Shown: positions 11,976-22,840 of the stretch, piece after piece | Numbering within the stretch: position 1 is the first letter of the stretch | Layout: each line of letters starts with the position of its first letter | Assembly: GCA_963932465.1 (NCBI GenBank) | Contig: OZ010792.1 | Location: forward strand, 189,561,556-189,625,555 | From: Maratus speciosus | Lineage: Eukaryota; Arthropoda; Arachnida; Araneae; Salticidae | Direction of reading: 5' to 3' | Length of the DNA stretch: 64,000 nt | Made by a program: the position numbers and the translations under genes | The notes under the pieces: model-generated | What the model saw: the letters and a program-made list of their open reading frames with translations, nothing else | Databases searched by the model: none | Told to the model about the DNA's origin: nothing

Positions 11976-12273
11976 ACTAATACTTGATTATCCCGTCGAC
12001 CAAAAAACTATCGCCAAACTATGAGATTAAATGCTAATAATGGTTTTTCGTAAATGTTACATTCACTTGACATTAAACACGTTACACGTGTTTGTTCCGC
12101 CATCAAGCGATTTTTAATTCGACGTTTTATTTGTATTTTTATTAATCTTTTACTAATTTATTTGTTCTTTCGTTATTTAAAATAAAAGTTATGCCAATTT
12201 TTATAATTTTGTGAGTAGTTTGGCGATTTGTATAATTTGTCGAAATTGGTCGACGGGATAATCAAGTAGTACC
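11976..12273. mobile_element. hAT-like MITE, copy A
   Basis: The terminal inverted repeats are long, with TTGATTATCCCGTCGACC on the left and its complement on the right; the outermost bases are GGTACTAC-like and slightly mutated on the left. Flanking 8-bp direct repeats differ at one position (CGCAATCC, 11,968-11,975; CGCAATTC, 12,274-12,281). Subterminal TATCGCCAAACTA-type repeats are also inverted. A sister copy at 59,336-59,618 has an identical 8-bp duplication. Length, 8-bp duplications and lack of coding capacity fit a hAT-derived MITE. Confidence 0.85.
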
Positions 12274-12729
12274 CGCAATTCATTAATAAAGCATTACTGT
12301 TAAAAATGTTAAATTTTTATTTTGGAATTGGAATGCATTTTATAAATAGTTTACACATGTTTTATTTTTATATTTTATATTATGCATATCCATGTTGAGT
12401 AAGTATTACGGTTGGCCCCAACGGCTAGTTTTTCAATTCTTATAGAAAATATTGTGATGACGTAACTACGACTATGTTATTTATTAATAAAATAATCAGT
12501 TCATTTTGCCAGTTTATTTTGTAGTAAGTGCTATCTTGTTTCACTGAAATGGAGTTGTAAGATTACCAGTTGAACAATAATTATAAAAATGTTTTCAAAT
12601 ATTTTTTTCTTTTAATTTAATTTCCTAGAAAACTTATTAATTATCTGCGGTTGATTCTTACATTGGTGCAAAGTAATATTTTTTAGAATGATAAATAATG
12701 GATTAAAGATAAAACTTTGTAATTAAATA
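12274..12729. other. No feature recognised
   Basis: AT-rich gap between a MITE and a Helitron end; nothing supportable. Confidence 0.4.
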
Positions 12730-13372
12730 CTAGCTGGATGTGCCAATCCCAAAACTTTCTTCTATTTCATACATCTTAATATTTCGAGAAGTAATTACAA
12801 ATGTTAATACTTCAAATGTTAATATCAGGGTTCGTACGGGTGCTTGAATTTCCAGACTAAGAAATTCTTCAGTACGAGTATTTTCTTATAAAAATTCTCT
12901 CCTTCAATAAGTCGAAATTTCGCTCTTTTAAACTAGGTTTATTTTTCTATTAAAAAATACTGATACTTTGCCTTGAAAATAACGGTACCCGTACGAACCC
13001 TGAATATACAAATTTTACTTATCAAATATTAAAACTTTGGTTCGATTCTATGCATAACTTGATACACTTTTCGATGGTATAATAATAAAAATGGCACAAA
13101 AATCGGTATTACAGCACCCACTTTCGGCAGAATATTTCCAAATTGAAGGAGAATCTGTTTGCTATAACCAAAAATATACGCAAAAAACTTGGTTCAATTC
13201 TATGCACAACTTCATACACTTGGAATGGCGACATACGGGCACACGAACAGACAGACCTTTTATACATATAAACATGTTTTGGGTGATCTCGGACCCCTAA
13301 AACGTGTAAATCTGTCGAAAACCGGAAGTAGAAAAAATTACGGTTACAAAACTTTCTTCTATATTCAATAGA
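12730..13372 (-). mobile_element. Helitron family 3, short minus-strand copy
   Basis: CTAG (12,730-12,733) preceded by A, followed by the reverse of the family 3 hairpin and 'gccaatcccaaaactttc', marks the 3' end. The reversed 5' module is at about 13,240-13,372. Between them is roughly one and a half units of the 152-bp repeat (13,030-13,220), plus a nested MITE at 12,826. This is the short-array counterpart of the 8,308 element and shows that the array length varies between copies. Confidence 0.75.
12826..13002. mobile_element. MITE with CAGGGTTCGTACGGGT ends
   Basis: The perfect terminal inverted repeats are CAGGGTTCGTACGGGT and ACCCGTACGAACCCTG. The flanking direct repeat is AATAT (12,821-12,825 and 13,003-13,007). 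It is inserted in the minus-strand Helitron. A related element with CAGGGCTCGCA ends is at 54,517-54,684. The CAGGG start recalls hAT ends, but the 5-bp duplication does not settle the superfamily. Confidence 0.8.
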
Positions 13373-13940
13373 ATTCATATTTTTGTACGTACTATTTTGA
13401 AAGGCGACTGGAATTTTTTAAATCTTGCAGCAAGTAAAGTGGCACAACTCAAAAAGGGTTATATTTATTAGGGTGGGGTGTATACGTTTATTAAATCCAC
13501 CTTATCTTTTTTATGTACTGATTCTTAAAGGTTTTACGCATTTTCCCCCTTTTACACAGCCCGCCTTCCGGGGTACGGCTTGGTCGGGCGGGAAGGACGG
13601 ACACTCTTGAACACGGACTCAGATACCAAGAGAGATTTCGTAGCTCCAGAAACACCTACGTTTTGGTGTTTCTGGATACACACGGTACTAAGGAGAAATG
13701 ACTGTATTTGAACCTACGATAAGAGTAATAGAGGTGTAAAAATACTCATCCAGTGTAGCTAAATCCTCATAACCGAGCGTAATCTCCGATAATAACAATA
13801 GCAGTAACACTTTTACGGCTGCATACAGAGTTAGGTACTATCGTTGTATGTTACATTAAAAAGATGCAAAACTTAATTTGCCTCTCCTGTGAAATTTACT
13901 TTTGTCGAGATGTATCACTTTTATTGTGGATGAGCGATAT
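13373..13940. other. GC-richer patch with two hairpins, no gene
   Basis: A patch at 13,555-13,605 is much richer in G+C than its surroundings and can fold (CCCGCCTTCC against its partner GGGCGGGAAGG). A second, perfect hairpin lies at 13,645-13,676: 12-bp arms TCCAGAAACACC / GGTGTTTCTGGA around an 8-nt loop. No protein domain or RNA family is recognised. Confidence 0.5.
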
Positions 13941-14821
13941 ACAGTGCTGCAAAAAAGAATTCGAGTACATTTCCGCTTATTGACGGAAATCGGTGAAGGT
14001 GAATTTTCAATTGCCTTATGAGTTTTGTGTAAATAAACTAAATTATTATATACTATGTAGAGGAGACCCATTGATGGCCCATTTTTTCTTCAATATTTTA
14101 AATATTTTTATTTAATTAAAATTTTATTTTATTTTCTACTTTGTACAATTAAAGCTTAACCACGCATGAGAAAAATTGAAAAATATTAATTAACATTTCT
14201 ATATGAAGCTCAGAAGGACATCAAGACACTTTGAAAACCTTCCCCATCGAACGGTGTAGATAGGTCTTCTAAATTGATTTGATTTTCGGATTACTAACGG
14301 AAATGAAAAAACACATAAAATACCAAATGTAATTTTAATTTGGTATATTAAGGATACAAATGATAAGAAAAGATATTTTGTTCAACTTAACTACTGCCTT
14401 CATCGAAATCTTTCTCATCATCACAACGAATGCAAATATAAAATATCATGTCCACAGTGACACATGATTCGTGTGCCCAAAGGTTGCACCTAGTACACTG
14501 AATCCACTCTTGTTTTATTTGATGTTTAGTTAATACCGTATTGCTCAATAACACACACAAATCCGTAATTTTATTGACTTTTATAGGTATATGAGTGTAG
14601 AAAACAAATTCGTCGATTGAGGGCCAACATGCCTTGTATTAAATTGGCCAACGTGCCCCATATCGCAATTTAAATTTTTGATCGCTGTATCAAAGTATTC
14701 AGTTAATATATTTTTTAATCAGTAGATAGAAAATAAGCTCTGAACAACGGTCTTTTGGACTGTAATTCACCAAAGTGAAACTTTAATTTTACCAAAGAAT
14801 CAGAAACGATTATTTAAAAGT

Positions 14822-14855
<34 letters not shown>

Positions 14856-15190
14856 AAAAAATATTTTATGCGAGTGAAAATTTGCAAATTTGAAGTTCCT
14901 TTCTTTCGATTGCTTTTTTGCTGTTAACGTTGTTATTGAGGAAAGAAGAAGTGATGAGACGCATGTCTCTCAGCAAGTAACGCTATCTACCGGATAGTCT
15001 GAAAAATATCGCATATGGGCCAACCTACCCCTATGTCCAACATGTCCCGGTCTACCTAATTTATATACAAATCTAAAAATTTTATACAGTGATGCACAAA
15101 AGAAGTTGAGTATTTTGTCTACTAATAGATGACAATTTTGAAATGTGTTATGAGTTTTCAAAATGGTTTGCTTAGACATCATCTTCCACG
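13941..15190. repeat. Tc1-like end fragments around unrecognised DNA
   Basis: Two similar end-like sequences in the same orientation lie at about 13,941 (ACAGTGCTGCAAAAAAGAA) and 15,087 (ACAGTGATGCACAAAAGAA). They look like Tc1/mariner termini (TA then CAGTG...). No matching inverted right ends were found, so they may be solo ends or two truncated elements. Between them there is a 30-bp poly(A) run (14,824-14,853) and no coding signal. Confidence 0.35.
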
Positions 15191-15211
15191 AGTTCAAATT
15201 GTGAAGTTTTA

Positions 15212-15447
15212 TTTCAAATGAAAATCAAATTTCAAAGTAAATGCTTAAAAGGCGCAAAGGCCAACATAGTGAAAAAGATTCCAAGCCAGGACTCGAACCC
15301 GGGCCATCAGTATAGCGCACTGACGTTCTACCGTCTAAACCACTTGGAACGATACCCAGCAAGGAAAATTTCTCACTATTATATGTTGGCAAGGCTACAA
15401 ACGCAGCACAAGATGGAAATACTTTGAAATTTGATTTTCATTTGAAA
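15212..15447 (-). mobile_element. TIR element carrying a tRNA-like core, copy 2
   Basis: Perfect 28-bp inverted repeats (15,212-15,239 and 15,420-15,447; begin TTTCAAATGAAAATCAAAT) enclose about 180 bp that contains a complete tRNA-like fold on the minus strand. A TA sits directly outside each end, the flank expected of a mariner-type MITE. Related copies are at 4,702 and 5,078. Homology between copies continues about 70 bp beyond the right end (to about 15,525), so the true boundary may lie further out. Either a SINE is trapped in a MITE, or the SINE family itself acquired inverted flanks. Confidence 0.7.
15279..15349 (-). pseudogene. tRNA-like cloverleaf in a mobile element
   Basis: Read on the minus strand, the 7-bp acceptor stem pairs perfectly (TTCCAAG / CTTGGAA). 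The D arm can form (GTTT / GAAC), the anticodon stem is TCAGT / ACTGA around the 7-nt loop GCGCTAT, and the T arm is CCGGG / CCTGG around TTCGAGT. The A box (TGGTTTAGACGG) and B box (GGTTCGAGTCC) are good Pol III promoter matches. The middle loop triplet would be GCT, but the variable region is only 4 nt, unlike serine tRNAs. The repetitive context argues for a SINE head rather than a working tRNA gene. Confidence 0.65.
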
Positions 15448-15789
15448 TATTGTATCCAAGGCGAATGTTTCACTCTGGAATAATTTCCATGTATTAATGT
15501 GAAGTTTTATTACAGTATTCTGAACGTGTTGGAATGTGTTTCATATTCTTTGTTTGGCTCATGATTTTTCTTACTTGTTTAAATTAGATTTTGTTTGTAA
15601 TTTAATGATTATATTTTTATTCTAGCAAAGATACACTTTGTTATTTGAACCAAACATTTCTCTCCTTAGTTTATTTAAATTATTTATTTAAATTATATTA
15701 AATTATATATTTTAATTAAATGCATTGATTCAATAACATTCGTCCGTTTCTGCGGTTTAGATTTTAAAACAGTATCTTAATTTTAGACT

Positions 15790-15862
15790 GCTTTGTGTGG
15801 GCTACATGGTTGCATGGTAGTGCATTTACCTGCTATTCAAAAATTCCTGGTTCGAAGCTCGG
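15790..15862 (+). pseudogene. Degenerate tRNA-like sequence
   Basis: The segment has an A-box-like TGGTTGCATGGTAG and a B-box-like GGTTCGAAGC about 35 nt apart, as in tRNAs. I could not form a convincing acceptor stem. It is probably an old tRNA pseudogene or a SINE head of a different family from the one at 15,279. Confidence 0.35.
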
Positions 15863-16169
15863 CTTGAGATATTGATTTTCCCCCCGAAAAGATTTTATTA
15901 TTTAAATACCTACAATTTTACAGAATTCTTGTAATAATTTTTGCCAGTTTAAGGCCAAAAGTTTATGAAAAATATTTTAACATTAAAAAAAAAAAAAAAA
16001 TCAAAAGTACCTTTTTTAAAAAAAATGCAAAATTTGTTTAAACTTCCGCTAATTTTTTTTTATTTATGAATTATAAATTTCATTTAAACAATTTTTTTGA
16101 CAAAATTCGAAAATTAAAATTTTTGTTGAACATCCACTAACTTTATAAAAAAAAACCTCATTAATTTCG

Positions 16170-18470
16170 AAAGTTTGTTACTAATCGCATCGCGTTTTCA
16201 CTAGGCAACCCTATCTATTTTAACAGCGATTTGTAATCTCTACATAGTTCCCATGTTTAATTAATAAACTAAGCATGAACTAACTCCAGAAACTGACTTA
16301 AGAAAATTCCCTTTATGTTTCAGAAGTCGCCACTAATCGTGTCGCTGTCGCGAATTCATAAAGTTTTACGTAATAGGATTTATCAGATATCAGTAATTTA
16401 CTTCTGTAGAAATCAGTTTCAGCTTTTAATTAATGAACTACGTAGGTGCGCGAAATGCGCTCGAAATTTTAAGAGATTCCTACTAGTTGCATCGCGATTT
16501 CTCTATACAATTTTATATATTTCAGAAGAGATGAGTAAGGTCTACATTTTAGAGTTGGTATAATCTTTCAATTAATGAACTAAGGAAGTGTAAAACCAAA
16601 CCCCTAATTATTAAAGGAATACCACTGGTCGTAACCAGATTTCAGCATGCAACCTCTTCATTTTAGTGCTGGTTTCCTTTTGTAGTTAAAGTCCTGAGCA
16701 ATGACAGAAAATAGCCCTAATGTTTGGAAAGTTGCTACAATCTGCATCGCGATATCACTACGTATCGTTATATACTTAATAGTAAGAATTTTTAAGCTCT
16801 GCGTGTTAAAATTGGTGTCAGCTTTTAATTAATGAACTACATATGTGCCAAAAATATGTTCTTAATTCAGGTGGTTGCCACTAACTGCAGAGTGGTTTCT
16901 CTAGGCAACCTCAATATTTCAATAGAGATCAGTTAGGACTACATTTTAGCATTGTTTTATCTTTTGATTATTAGAACTAAAGAAGTGTCCAAAGATAGCC
17001 CTATTTTTTGAAAGGTTACCACAAGTCGCACACAGATTTCAGCAAAACCCTGTATTTTTTAGTAGATAAATGTAAGATCTTCTTTTTAGTTTCATCTTTT
17101 AGTAAATTAAGTAAGCAAGTGACAAAAATAGACCTAATTTTTGGAGGGCTGGCATTAATAGTATGGTGTTATCGCTATGTTTAGGCTATGTACTTTAGTA
17201 AAGATTTTTGAGCTCAACGTGTTAGCTTTGGTTTCAGCTTTTAATTATTAAATTACAGAGGTGCCTAAAAATATTCCAATTTTGCGCTATTTCAATAGAG
17301 ATTTATTTGCTCGTTATTTTAGCCTTCATTCATCTTTTAATAAATGAACTGAGGAAGTTCCGTCAACCGGGGCTACTTTGGTCCTTGCGGGTTTTCTTTG
17401 GTCCATTCCATAAAAAAAGTTTTTTTTCTTTATGTTGAACAAACAATACAAGGTTATTTGGAGTTTTTGTCGTTGAAAAATATTTTATAATCTATTATAG
17501 GGTAGTTGAATACTTAGTTTGTTGGTAATTTAAATGTTTTTGGCAACATTGGATGTGTTTGTAAACAACTGTTTTCGTGTGTAAATTTTAATTCTCCAAA
17601 CTTTCTGTAGTGAAACAATCTGGATAAGAGCTGCAAATAAGGTAAGTGTCAAAATATTACCTTTAATAACATGTAACCCACGTGTGATCATAGCTTTTCC
17701 TTTAACGTTTTCTTTTGACAGGAAATGTTTACGTTTTCATAAAGCTAACATGAAACTAGTATTTTGAGGCTACTTTGTGCCAGTTTTTTGGTACGAAAAT
17801 ATTTCCAATTACTTCGAAATTCCCTTTATACAACCAAATCTCTTAAAACATGATTTAAGTAGCATTTTTTTTCAAATGTTACTGTAGCAAAATGTTACAT
17901 TAATTATTTTTGTTCCAGTTGCTGAGGATAACATGACGAAAACTGTTCCTCGTTTCTGTAATATTAACAATTGGTTTATTGTGTTTAAATGTAAAAAAAA
18001 AAGAAAAATGTTGATCGAGTTTACAGTGTTAGTTTATTAGCAACTGCTGTTACAAGGGGTTTCAATAAAAATGCATCCATTTACAAATTAAATATATTCA
18101 TTTTATATGAAGCTAAGTGAATGAACCAAAGAAGTCCTCAGCATGGGCTACTTTGTTCAAAACTTTAAAAATAGTTTAAAAAATACATTTTCTCTTTAAA
18201 CCCATACAGTTTGCTTCATTGTTTCATGTTAATTGTTTACAAAACTATTTCGACGTTGAAAAATCGTATATAATATTTTTTAATAATGGAAATGTGAGTG
18301 GAACCAGGAAAAAGTGGTCCAAAGTGACGGTATTAAAATATAGTGTTTTTTTTTAAACAGTTGCCACTAATCGTACCCAGATTTAAATCAGGCAACCCTA
18401 CGGTTTTTAATAAATATCTTAATTTCAGTACTATTCTTATCTTTAAATTCTTGAACTAAGCAAGTGATGG
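16170..18470 (+). repeat. Diverged ~150-bp tandem array, interrupted
   Basis: Recurrent blocks are 'gttgccactaatcg', 'tcactaggcaaccct', 'ttttaataaatgaactaag' and 'gaagtg'. They recur about every 120-160 bp from 16,170 to 17,357 and again from 18,355 to 18,470, but units are strongly diverged. The interruption is the inverted-repeat element at 17,360-18,330. The frame at 16,315-16,563 lies on the repeat and has no domain. Confidence 0.65.
17360..18330. mobile_element. TIR DNA element inside the tandem array
   Basis: The left end begins CCGTCA and then, after about 10 extra bases, CTTTGGTCC; the right end is GGTCCAAAGTGACGG, the near complement. The element splits the diverged tandem array, with unit sequence on both sides. 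I see no target-site duplication and no transposase frame, so the superfamily is unknown. Internal 'gctactttgt' repeats are present. Confidence 0.5.
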
Positions 18471-20059
18471 AATTTTCCAACGAAAGTGAGCTCATGTTTT
18501 GTTCTCGGTACCAGCTTTGCTCATACAACCATACTTTTTTCCACTTTTGTTTATCACTTCTGTTTTGCCACTATAAATACTATTTTTTTTTAATTGCAAC
18601 TTTTAGTAAATATGCTATATTTTTTTCCATTAACTGCTTGTATTAAAAGTACATTAATGGGCAATTATCATAAAGGCTGTGTTTATCAGTTTTCGTTTAA
18701 TATTAAAGTGTTCTATCAAATTGGAAGTATACCATACCATAGAGAATTGCAGAAACTTCCTTCATCTAGTAGATACTTTTCCAAGAATTCAATATTTCAC
18801 CTTAATTACTAAAGTTTTCAGGCAAGATTTTTGTAAGTATATTGGTTTCAAATTGTTTCTGATTGGTTCTTGGAGATAACGAAAAGCTTTCCAGTATCGT
18901 GGGTAATCGGCTGCACTGAATTTTAGTAAAAGTTTGTTTCTAAAACTGCTATTATATTTCTTCTATATAATTCATATATGTAACATTGTTTTAAATATCA
19001 TGATTACAGATATAGGTTACAATATTTCTTCAAAAAGTAATACTATTTAAATTTGACACATACATTATCATTAACAATAAGAGTAAATGTTTTAAGATAA
19101 TTCAAAATGTCTGCCTAGGTCGGAAGTATTGTATCAGGCCAAGAAAAAGTTGCCTATTTTTTAGATTTACGTTTTTTACATACATGCAGATTTACCATCG
19201 TTTAAAAATGGTAAATATTTTTGCCCATCTGAAGAGCATGACAACGATAGCTAAAATTTTTAAAATGTTGCGGTTGCTATAAATATAGTGAAGTTTTTAG
19301 TATGTAAAATCTGAAGTAAATTAAAATAAAAATGGGTTGTTCTAAAGATTTACAATGTTTCTACTCTGGGAATTCTTTAAGAGATTCGTAAATCTTTAAG
19401 AGAAGTATGCCTTCTAAAGATCTATTCAAAATTTGACATAGAATAGCATCGAGGGCTACTTTTGAGCATATGAATTGCAAATAGTTGTATAATTAAACAC
19501 AAAACTCTATTAAAGCATACTATAAAGCCTTGAGATTTTTCTCAAATTATTCGTATACGATATCATCTCAGAAATGCATATTATCGCATGTTATCTCCCA
19601 ATAGATCTCAGGAAATATAAATTTTCATTGAGACATGCCACAAAATAAACCATAATTATTTTGTGCAAATCCTAATTAATCAATTTCTACGAAATATTTC
19701 TCTACTTCCATTTGTTTATGTACCATTTTAATTAAATAGTAATAACTAAGGCATTAATTAACGTCAAACTTCAATAGATGTTATATAGTAGCTGGCAACA
19801 ATCTTGAGAGGATATGTTTTTCTGTCCTAACTTTTTCTGCAACCAAACATTTTTAATGACGTACATTAGTAATTTGTTCTTCTTTTAAAGCTCAACAAAA
19901 TGCAGCATTAGAACAATTGACACATATGCATGAATTAAAAATAAATCGGAAATTCTAAAAATTACTTGAGCATAAGTTTCGAGACAGATCAGTTTTTCTA
20001 ACCTTTTATTGAAATTATACGTCTTAATGTTACGAAATACAGCAATATTTGATATTTAA
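18471..20059. other. No feature recognised
   Basis: AT-rich DNA. Overlapping frames near 18,464-18,879 are low in complexity, rich in Phe/Tyr/Ser and without any domain I know. Confidence 0.45.
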
Positions 20060-20560
20060 TTGCATATACTTTTGCTTTGAGGACTGGATTTTCAATTTGG
20101 ATTCATGACTCCAAAGGACCTTCATCCAATCTTTGGTTGTGCACGTTTCGTGTTCCTTTGCAAATTGCAATCGGATTTTCTATTTTTTGCCCGGATGACA
20201 AGTTGTTCTGCAGGGACCCGTGCTCACAATCCATAGGCATCCTGACGACGTCTTATGGTGTCCTTACTCACTGTGAGTCCATGTTCTGTGGCCATCTCCT
20301 TACATACTTCAGCAGCGTTCTTACCTTCGGATCAACACGTCTTGCATTTTTCTTGTGGCTCCTAATCTTGGAAGCTCGCGCACACCTTTACCTTCCTTCT
20401 ACTTCTTTACTATGTGGATAACACTTGATCTTGGAATTGCCAACTTGTATTATCTTGTACTTGCTGAAAAACATATCGTTTCAAAACTTTTTCCAGCTAG
20501 TGTATGTACCACTGCGACCTATCTCAGTGATGCCACTGTATGAAGAGAGACGCCTGATAG
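20060..20560 (-). pseudogene. Broken Tc1-like transposase
   Basis: Minus-strand translation gives typical Tc1 transposase pieces in shifting frames: a basic DNA-binding-domain stretch, then a block ending ...TIRRR, one ending ...RAKNRKS, and KDWMKVLWSHESK at about 20,090-20,135. In the family the last block reads WSDES, and its Asp is the first residue of the DDE/D triad; here it is His. Several frameshifts and stops break the frame. The C-terminal half, with the remaining catalytic residues, is absent. Plus-strand frames at 20,077-20,543 are antisense shadows of this gene. Confidence 0.8.
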
Positions 20561-21461
20561 CATGAAAATAAAACTCAATAACATTTTCCAGTTACAAATT
20601 TTTTTTCTTTTAAATAAATGTTCAACCATTTCAAAAATTTAAAAAACGATTTAAAATAAATATTATTTGCAAAACAATGGGAATTTAAATTAATATTTAA
20701 TGCATTATTCCAGAATGAAATTTCTCACTCAATGAGAATGAAAGGTAAAGATTAAATTTGCTTTTATCTCGAAAACGTAATTTGACATGATCTAGAACAA
20801 AAGAGTTGAAAACCATTTTCTTGAAGATTGATTATATAATTATCGCAATTATCTTCAATTTTGGAGACGTGTTTCTTTTAATGAAACTTGATTGCGAAGA
20901 AAGGATGCAATCATTTAAATTTCGGTACTACTTTTAGTGATTACTTGATTGCGAAATAACAATGTAATCATTTAAATTTCAGCACTAATTATATTAATCT
21001 AATGAGCATATTTTGAAGATAAATATATAAACAATCTTTTATCATTAATGTCAAAATAATATTAAGAAATAACTAAATATATTTAATTAACAGTATCGGA
21101 GAAAAATTTCTTTCGAACTGTATTCATAAATATTTTAATAATTATATTTAGATTAATATCCTATGCATATAATTATAAGAGTCAGGTTGTTGTTTTTAAA
21201 GACTGCTGTTTAATTGCTCTATCAAAATTAAAATTGAAACTTTATCTATTTTTATTTCTGCAGCGATGAATTAAAACTCGATCCAAAGATTTTAAACCAT
21301 ATTTCATAGTTTATTTTCTAAAATATAACTTTGTCTATTTATATTGCAGTATGTAACAAATGATTAAATGTAATTGAAACGCTGATTTATATAAGTTTAT
21401 ACTCACTGTAGAAATTCACGCATAGTTATTCTGTATTTATTATATTATATTTATACAGATA
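20561..21461. other. No gene; small local duplication
   Basis: A roughly 65-bp unit containing 'ttgattgcgaa' and 'caatcatttaaatttc' is repeated in tandem at about 20,887-20,995. Otherwise AT-rich with nothing recognised. Confidence 0.4.
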
Positions 21462-21844
21462 CTAGGGGGCTCTGCCCCCTGCAAGCTACGCTCGCCAAAC
21501 CCCATTCAGACACCGCAGAATCTAAAAGCACGCTAATTTGATCGGTTTTAAAAAGATTAGAGAAGATTGAATTATAATTGAAAAAACCTATAGCGATCTC
21601 CCTGCAAACGGGTTTCCAATCAATTCCGTTTGATTGCAAAAATTTAAGGCCGAATCATTTGCTATTATGACATCCAACGGTTGCTTTCGTGTTTGATTAA
21701 AGAAGACCAGTTAAACATTTGAAAAGAAGCTAAAATAAAATGAATTAAGTAAATAGAGTCTTTGCCTCCCGGTATTTTTTAACAGCGTTATAAAAATATT
21801 GACATAATACAATTTACTATTATTACTACAATTTACCGCTTTAA

Positions 21845-22040
21845 CCCCTTCAAGGGCGGTAGTTCATTTTTGGACCACTTAATTTTAATTCTTAAATGCA
21901 CCAGAATATTGGAATGAAAATTATCCTTTTATTATTAAGTGAACGAGAGCATTATCGTATTTCGAAATTTGTTTGTAAATTCTGGTGACATTTACTGATT
22001 TGAACATTTTACGAACAGAAGTACCTTGCCCCTGAAAGAG
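21845..22040. mobile_element. piggyBac-like MITE, copy 1
   Basis: TTAA flanks both ends (21,841-21,844 and 22,041-22,044), and the ends are inverted (CCCCTTCAAGGGC against GCCCCTGAAAGAG, imperfect). The empty site is visible in the sister Helitron near 41,705, where the same place reads a single TTTAAACGCAT (reverse complement). The duplicated TTAA and the CCC start are the signature of the piggyBac superfamily. It is too short to code for transposase. Confidence 0.85.
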
Positions 22041-22057
22041 TTAAACGCATATTAATG

Positions 22058-22200
22058 ATATTTAAGGATGGAGTAGCACAGTTGAAGTTTATTCCAACAG
22101 AGCGAAAAATGTCCAGTGTTGGAATAAACTTCAACTGTGCTACTCCATCCTTAAATATGATTTAATCCAGTTGGAAAAAATATTCGTTCCCTTCATTATG
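22058..22200. mobile_element. 143-bp insertion with perfect 41-bp hairpin
   Basis: The arms 22,058-22,098 and 22,118-22,158 are perfect reverse complements of 41 bp around a 19-nt loop; a 42-nt tail follows. The insertion is flanked by exact 13-bp direct repeats ACGCATATTAATG (22,045-22,057 and 22,201-22,213). Sister Helitron copies (for example 41,705, reversed) have this 13-mer once, nearly unchanged, so the empty site is confirmed. A 13-bp duplication is typical of LINE-mediated insertion, but there is no poly(A). It could be a retroposed hairpin RNA or an unusual MITE. Confidence 0.85.
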
Positions 22201-22663
22201 ACGCATATTAATGTATTTACTATTTTAAAGATTCCTTTCTCTTTTAATATTCACGTGTAAATACAACTTTCAATATTTTCCTGCTTTTAACACGTACTCA
22301 TTTACTAGTAATTTTAAAGGAGTTTTTTTCTGTTTCTAATAGTCACGTGTAAATAAATTTTTCATCGTTAGGAAATATTATTCGTTGCGCTGTTTTTAGA
22401 ATTGAAAAAAATCTCTATACTAATATCCTAAGTCATGTGACTATTATCAACAATTCTGGGCGGATTCCTTCGCTTTTTATATTCCAGGCGGTCATTTTGG
22501 TACTTTAATGTTAGCCAGACACAGGCGATAAGTCGCCAAATATTATTCTATCGCCATGATTTCACTTATATTACAATAGTCCAAGTCATGTAACTGCCAT
22601 AAACAATTACAACATTTCGCTTTTCCTAAGAAAGCTTTCCATTTTGATTAAAGAATCATGCCT

Positions 22664-22840
22664 AAAGATGGCTAATTTGTCGGTGGGGATTGAAAATGAG
22701 CAAAATCGGCCCAAGGGAATGGAAATGGGGAGGGTTCAAAATTTTGAATATCGTCTTAACATGATTCTGATAAAACCAGCTCTTACACAACAATGACAGG
22801 AACAAATAAATAATTTTCGTTATAGCAGTTGCCAACAATT
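22664..22840 (-). repeat. Module A (inverted copy at 23,395-23,575)
   Basis: About 175 bp from 'aagatggctaattt' to 'gttgccaacaatt'. It is repeated in reverse complement at 23,395-23,575, inside the adjoining foldback structure. Frames on either strand read through both copies, but no domain is evident. Confidence 0.75.

Larger units (their letters stand above)
21462..22663 (-). mobile_element. Helitron family 1, minus copy with nested insertions
   Basis: CTAG (21,462-21,465) preceded by A and followed by the hairpin GGGGGC / GCCCCC is the reversed Helitron 3' end. The body matches the reverse complement of 2,451-3,246 and 41,500-42,320, including the 'cacgtgtaaata' subrepeats. From 22,424 it continues with the 'ctaagtcatgtgactatt' module also found next to the family 1 body at 41,320-41,490 and 58,545-58,750, so this order is part of the composite element. 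It is cut at about 22,664 by another repeat. Two small elements are inserted at 21,845 and 22,058. Confidence 0.75.

Noticed and set aside
15279..15349. Functional tRNA gene with anticodon GCT
   Set aside because: The variable arm is too short for serine tRNA and the sequence is embedded in a repeated element with degenerate sister copies.
20077..20543. Plus-strand frames that look like small membrane proteins
   Set aside because: They are antisense to the Tc1 transposase remnant, whose motifs are readable on the minus strand.
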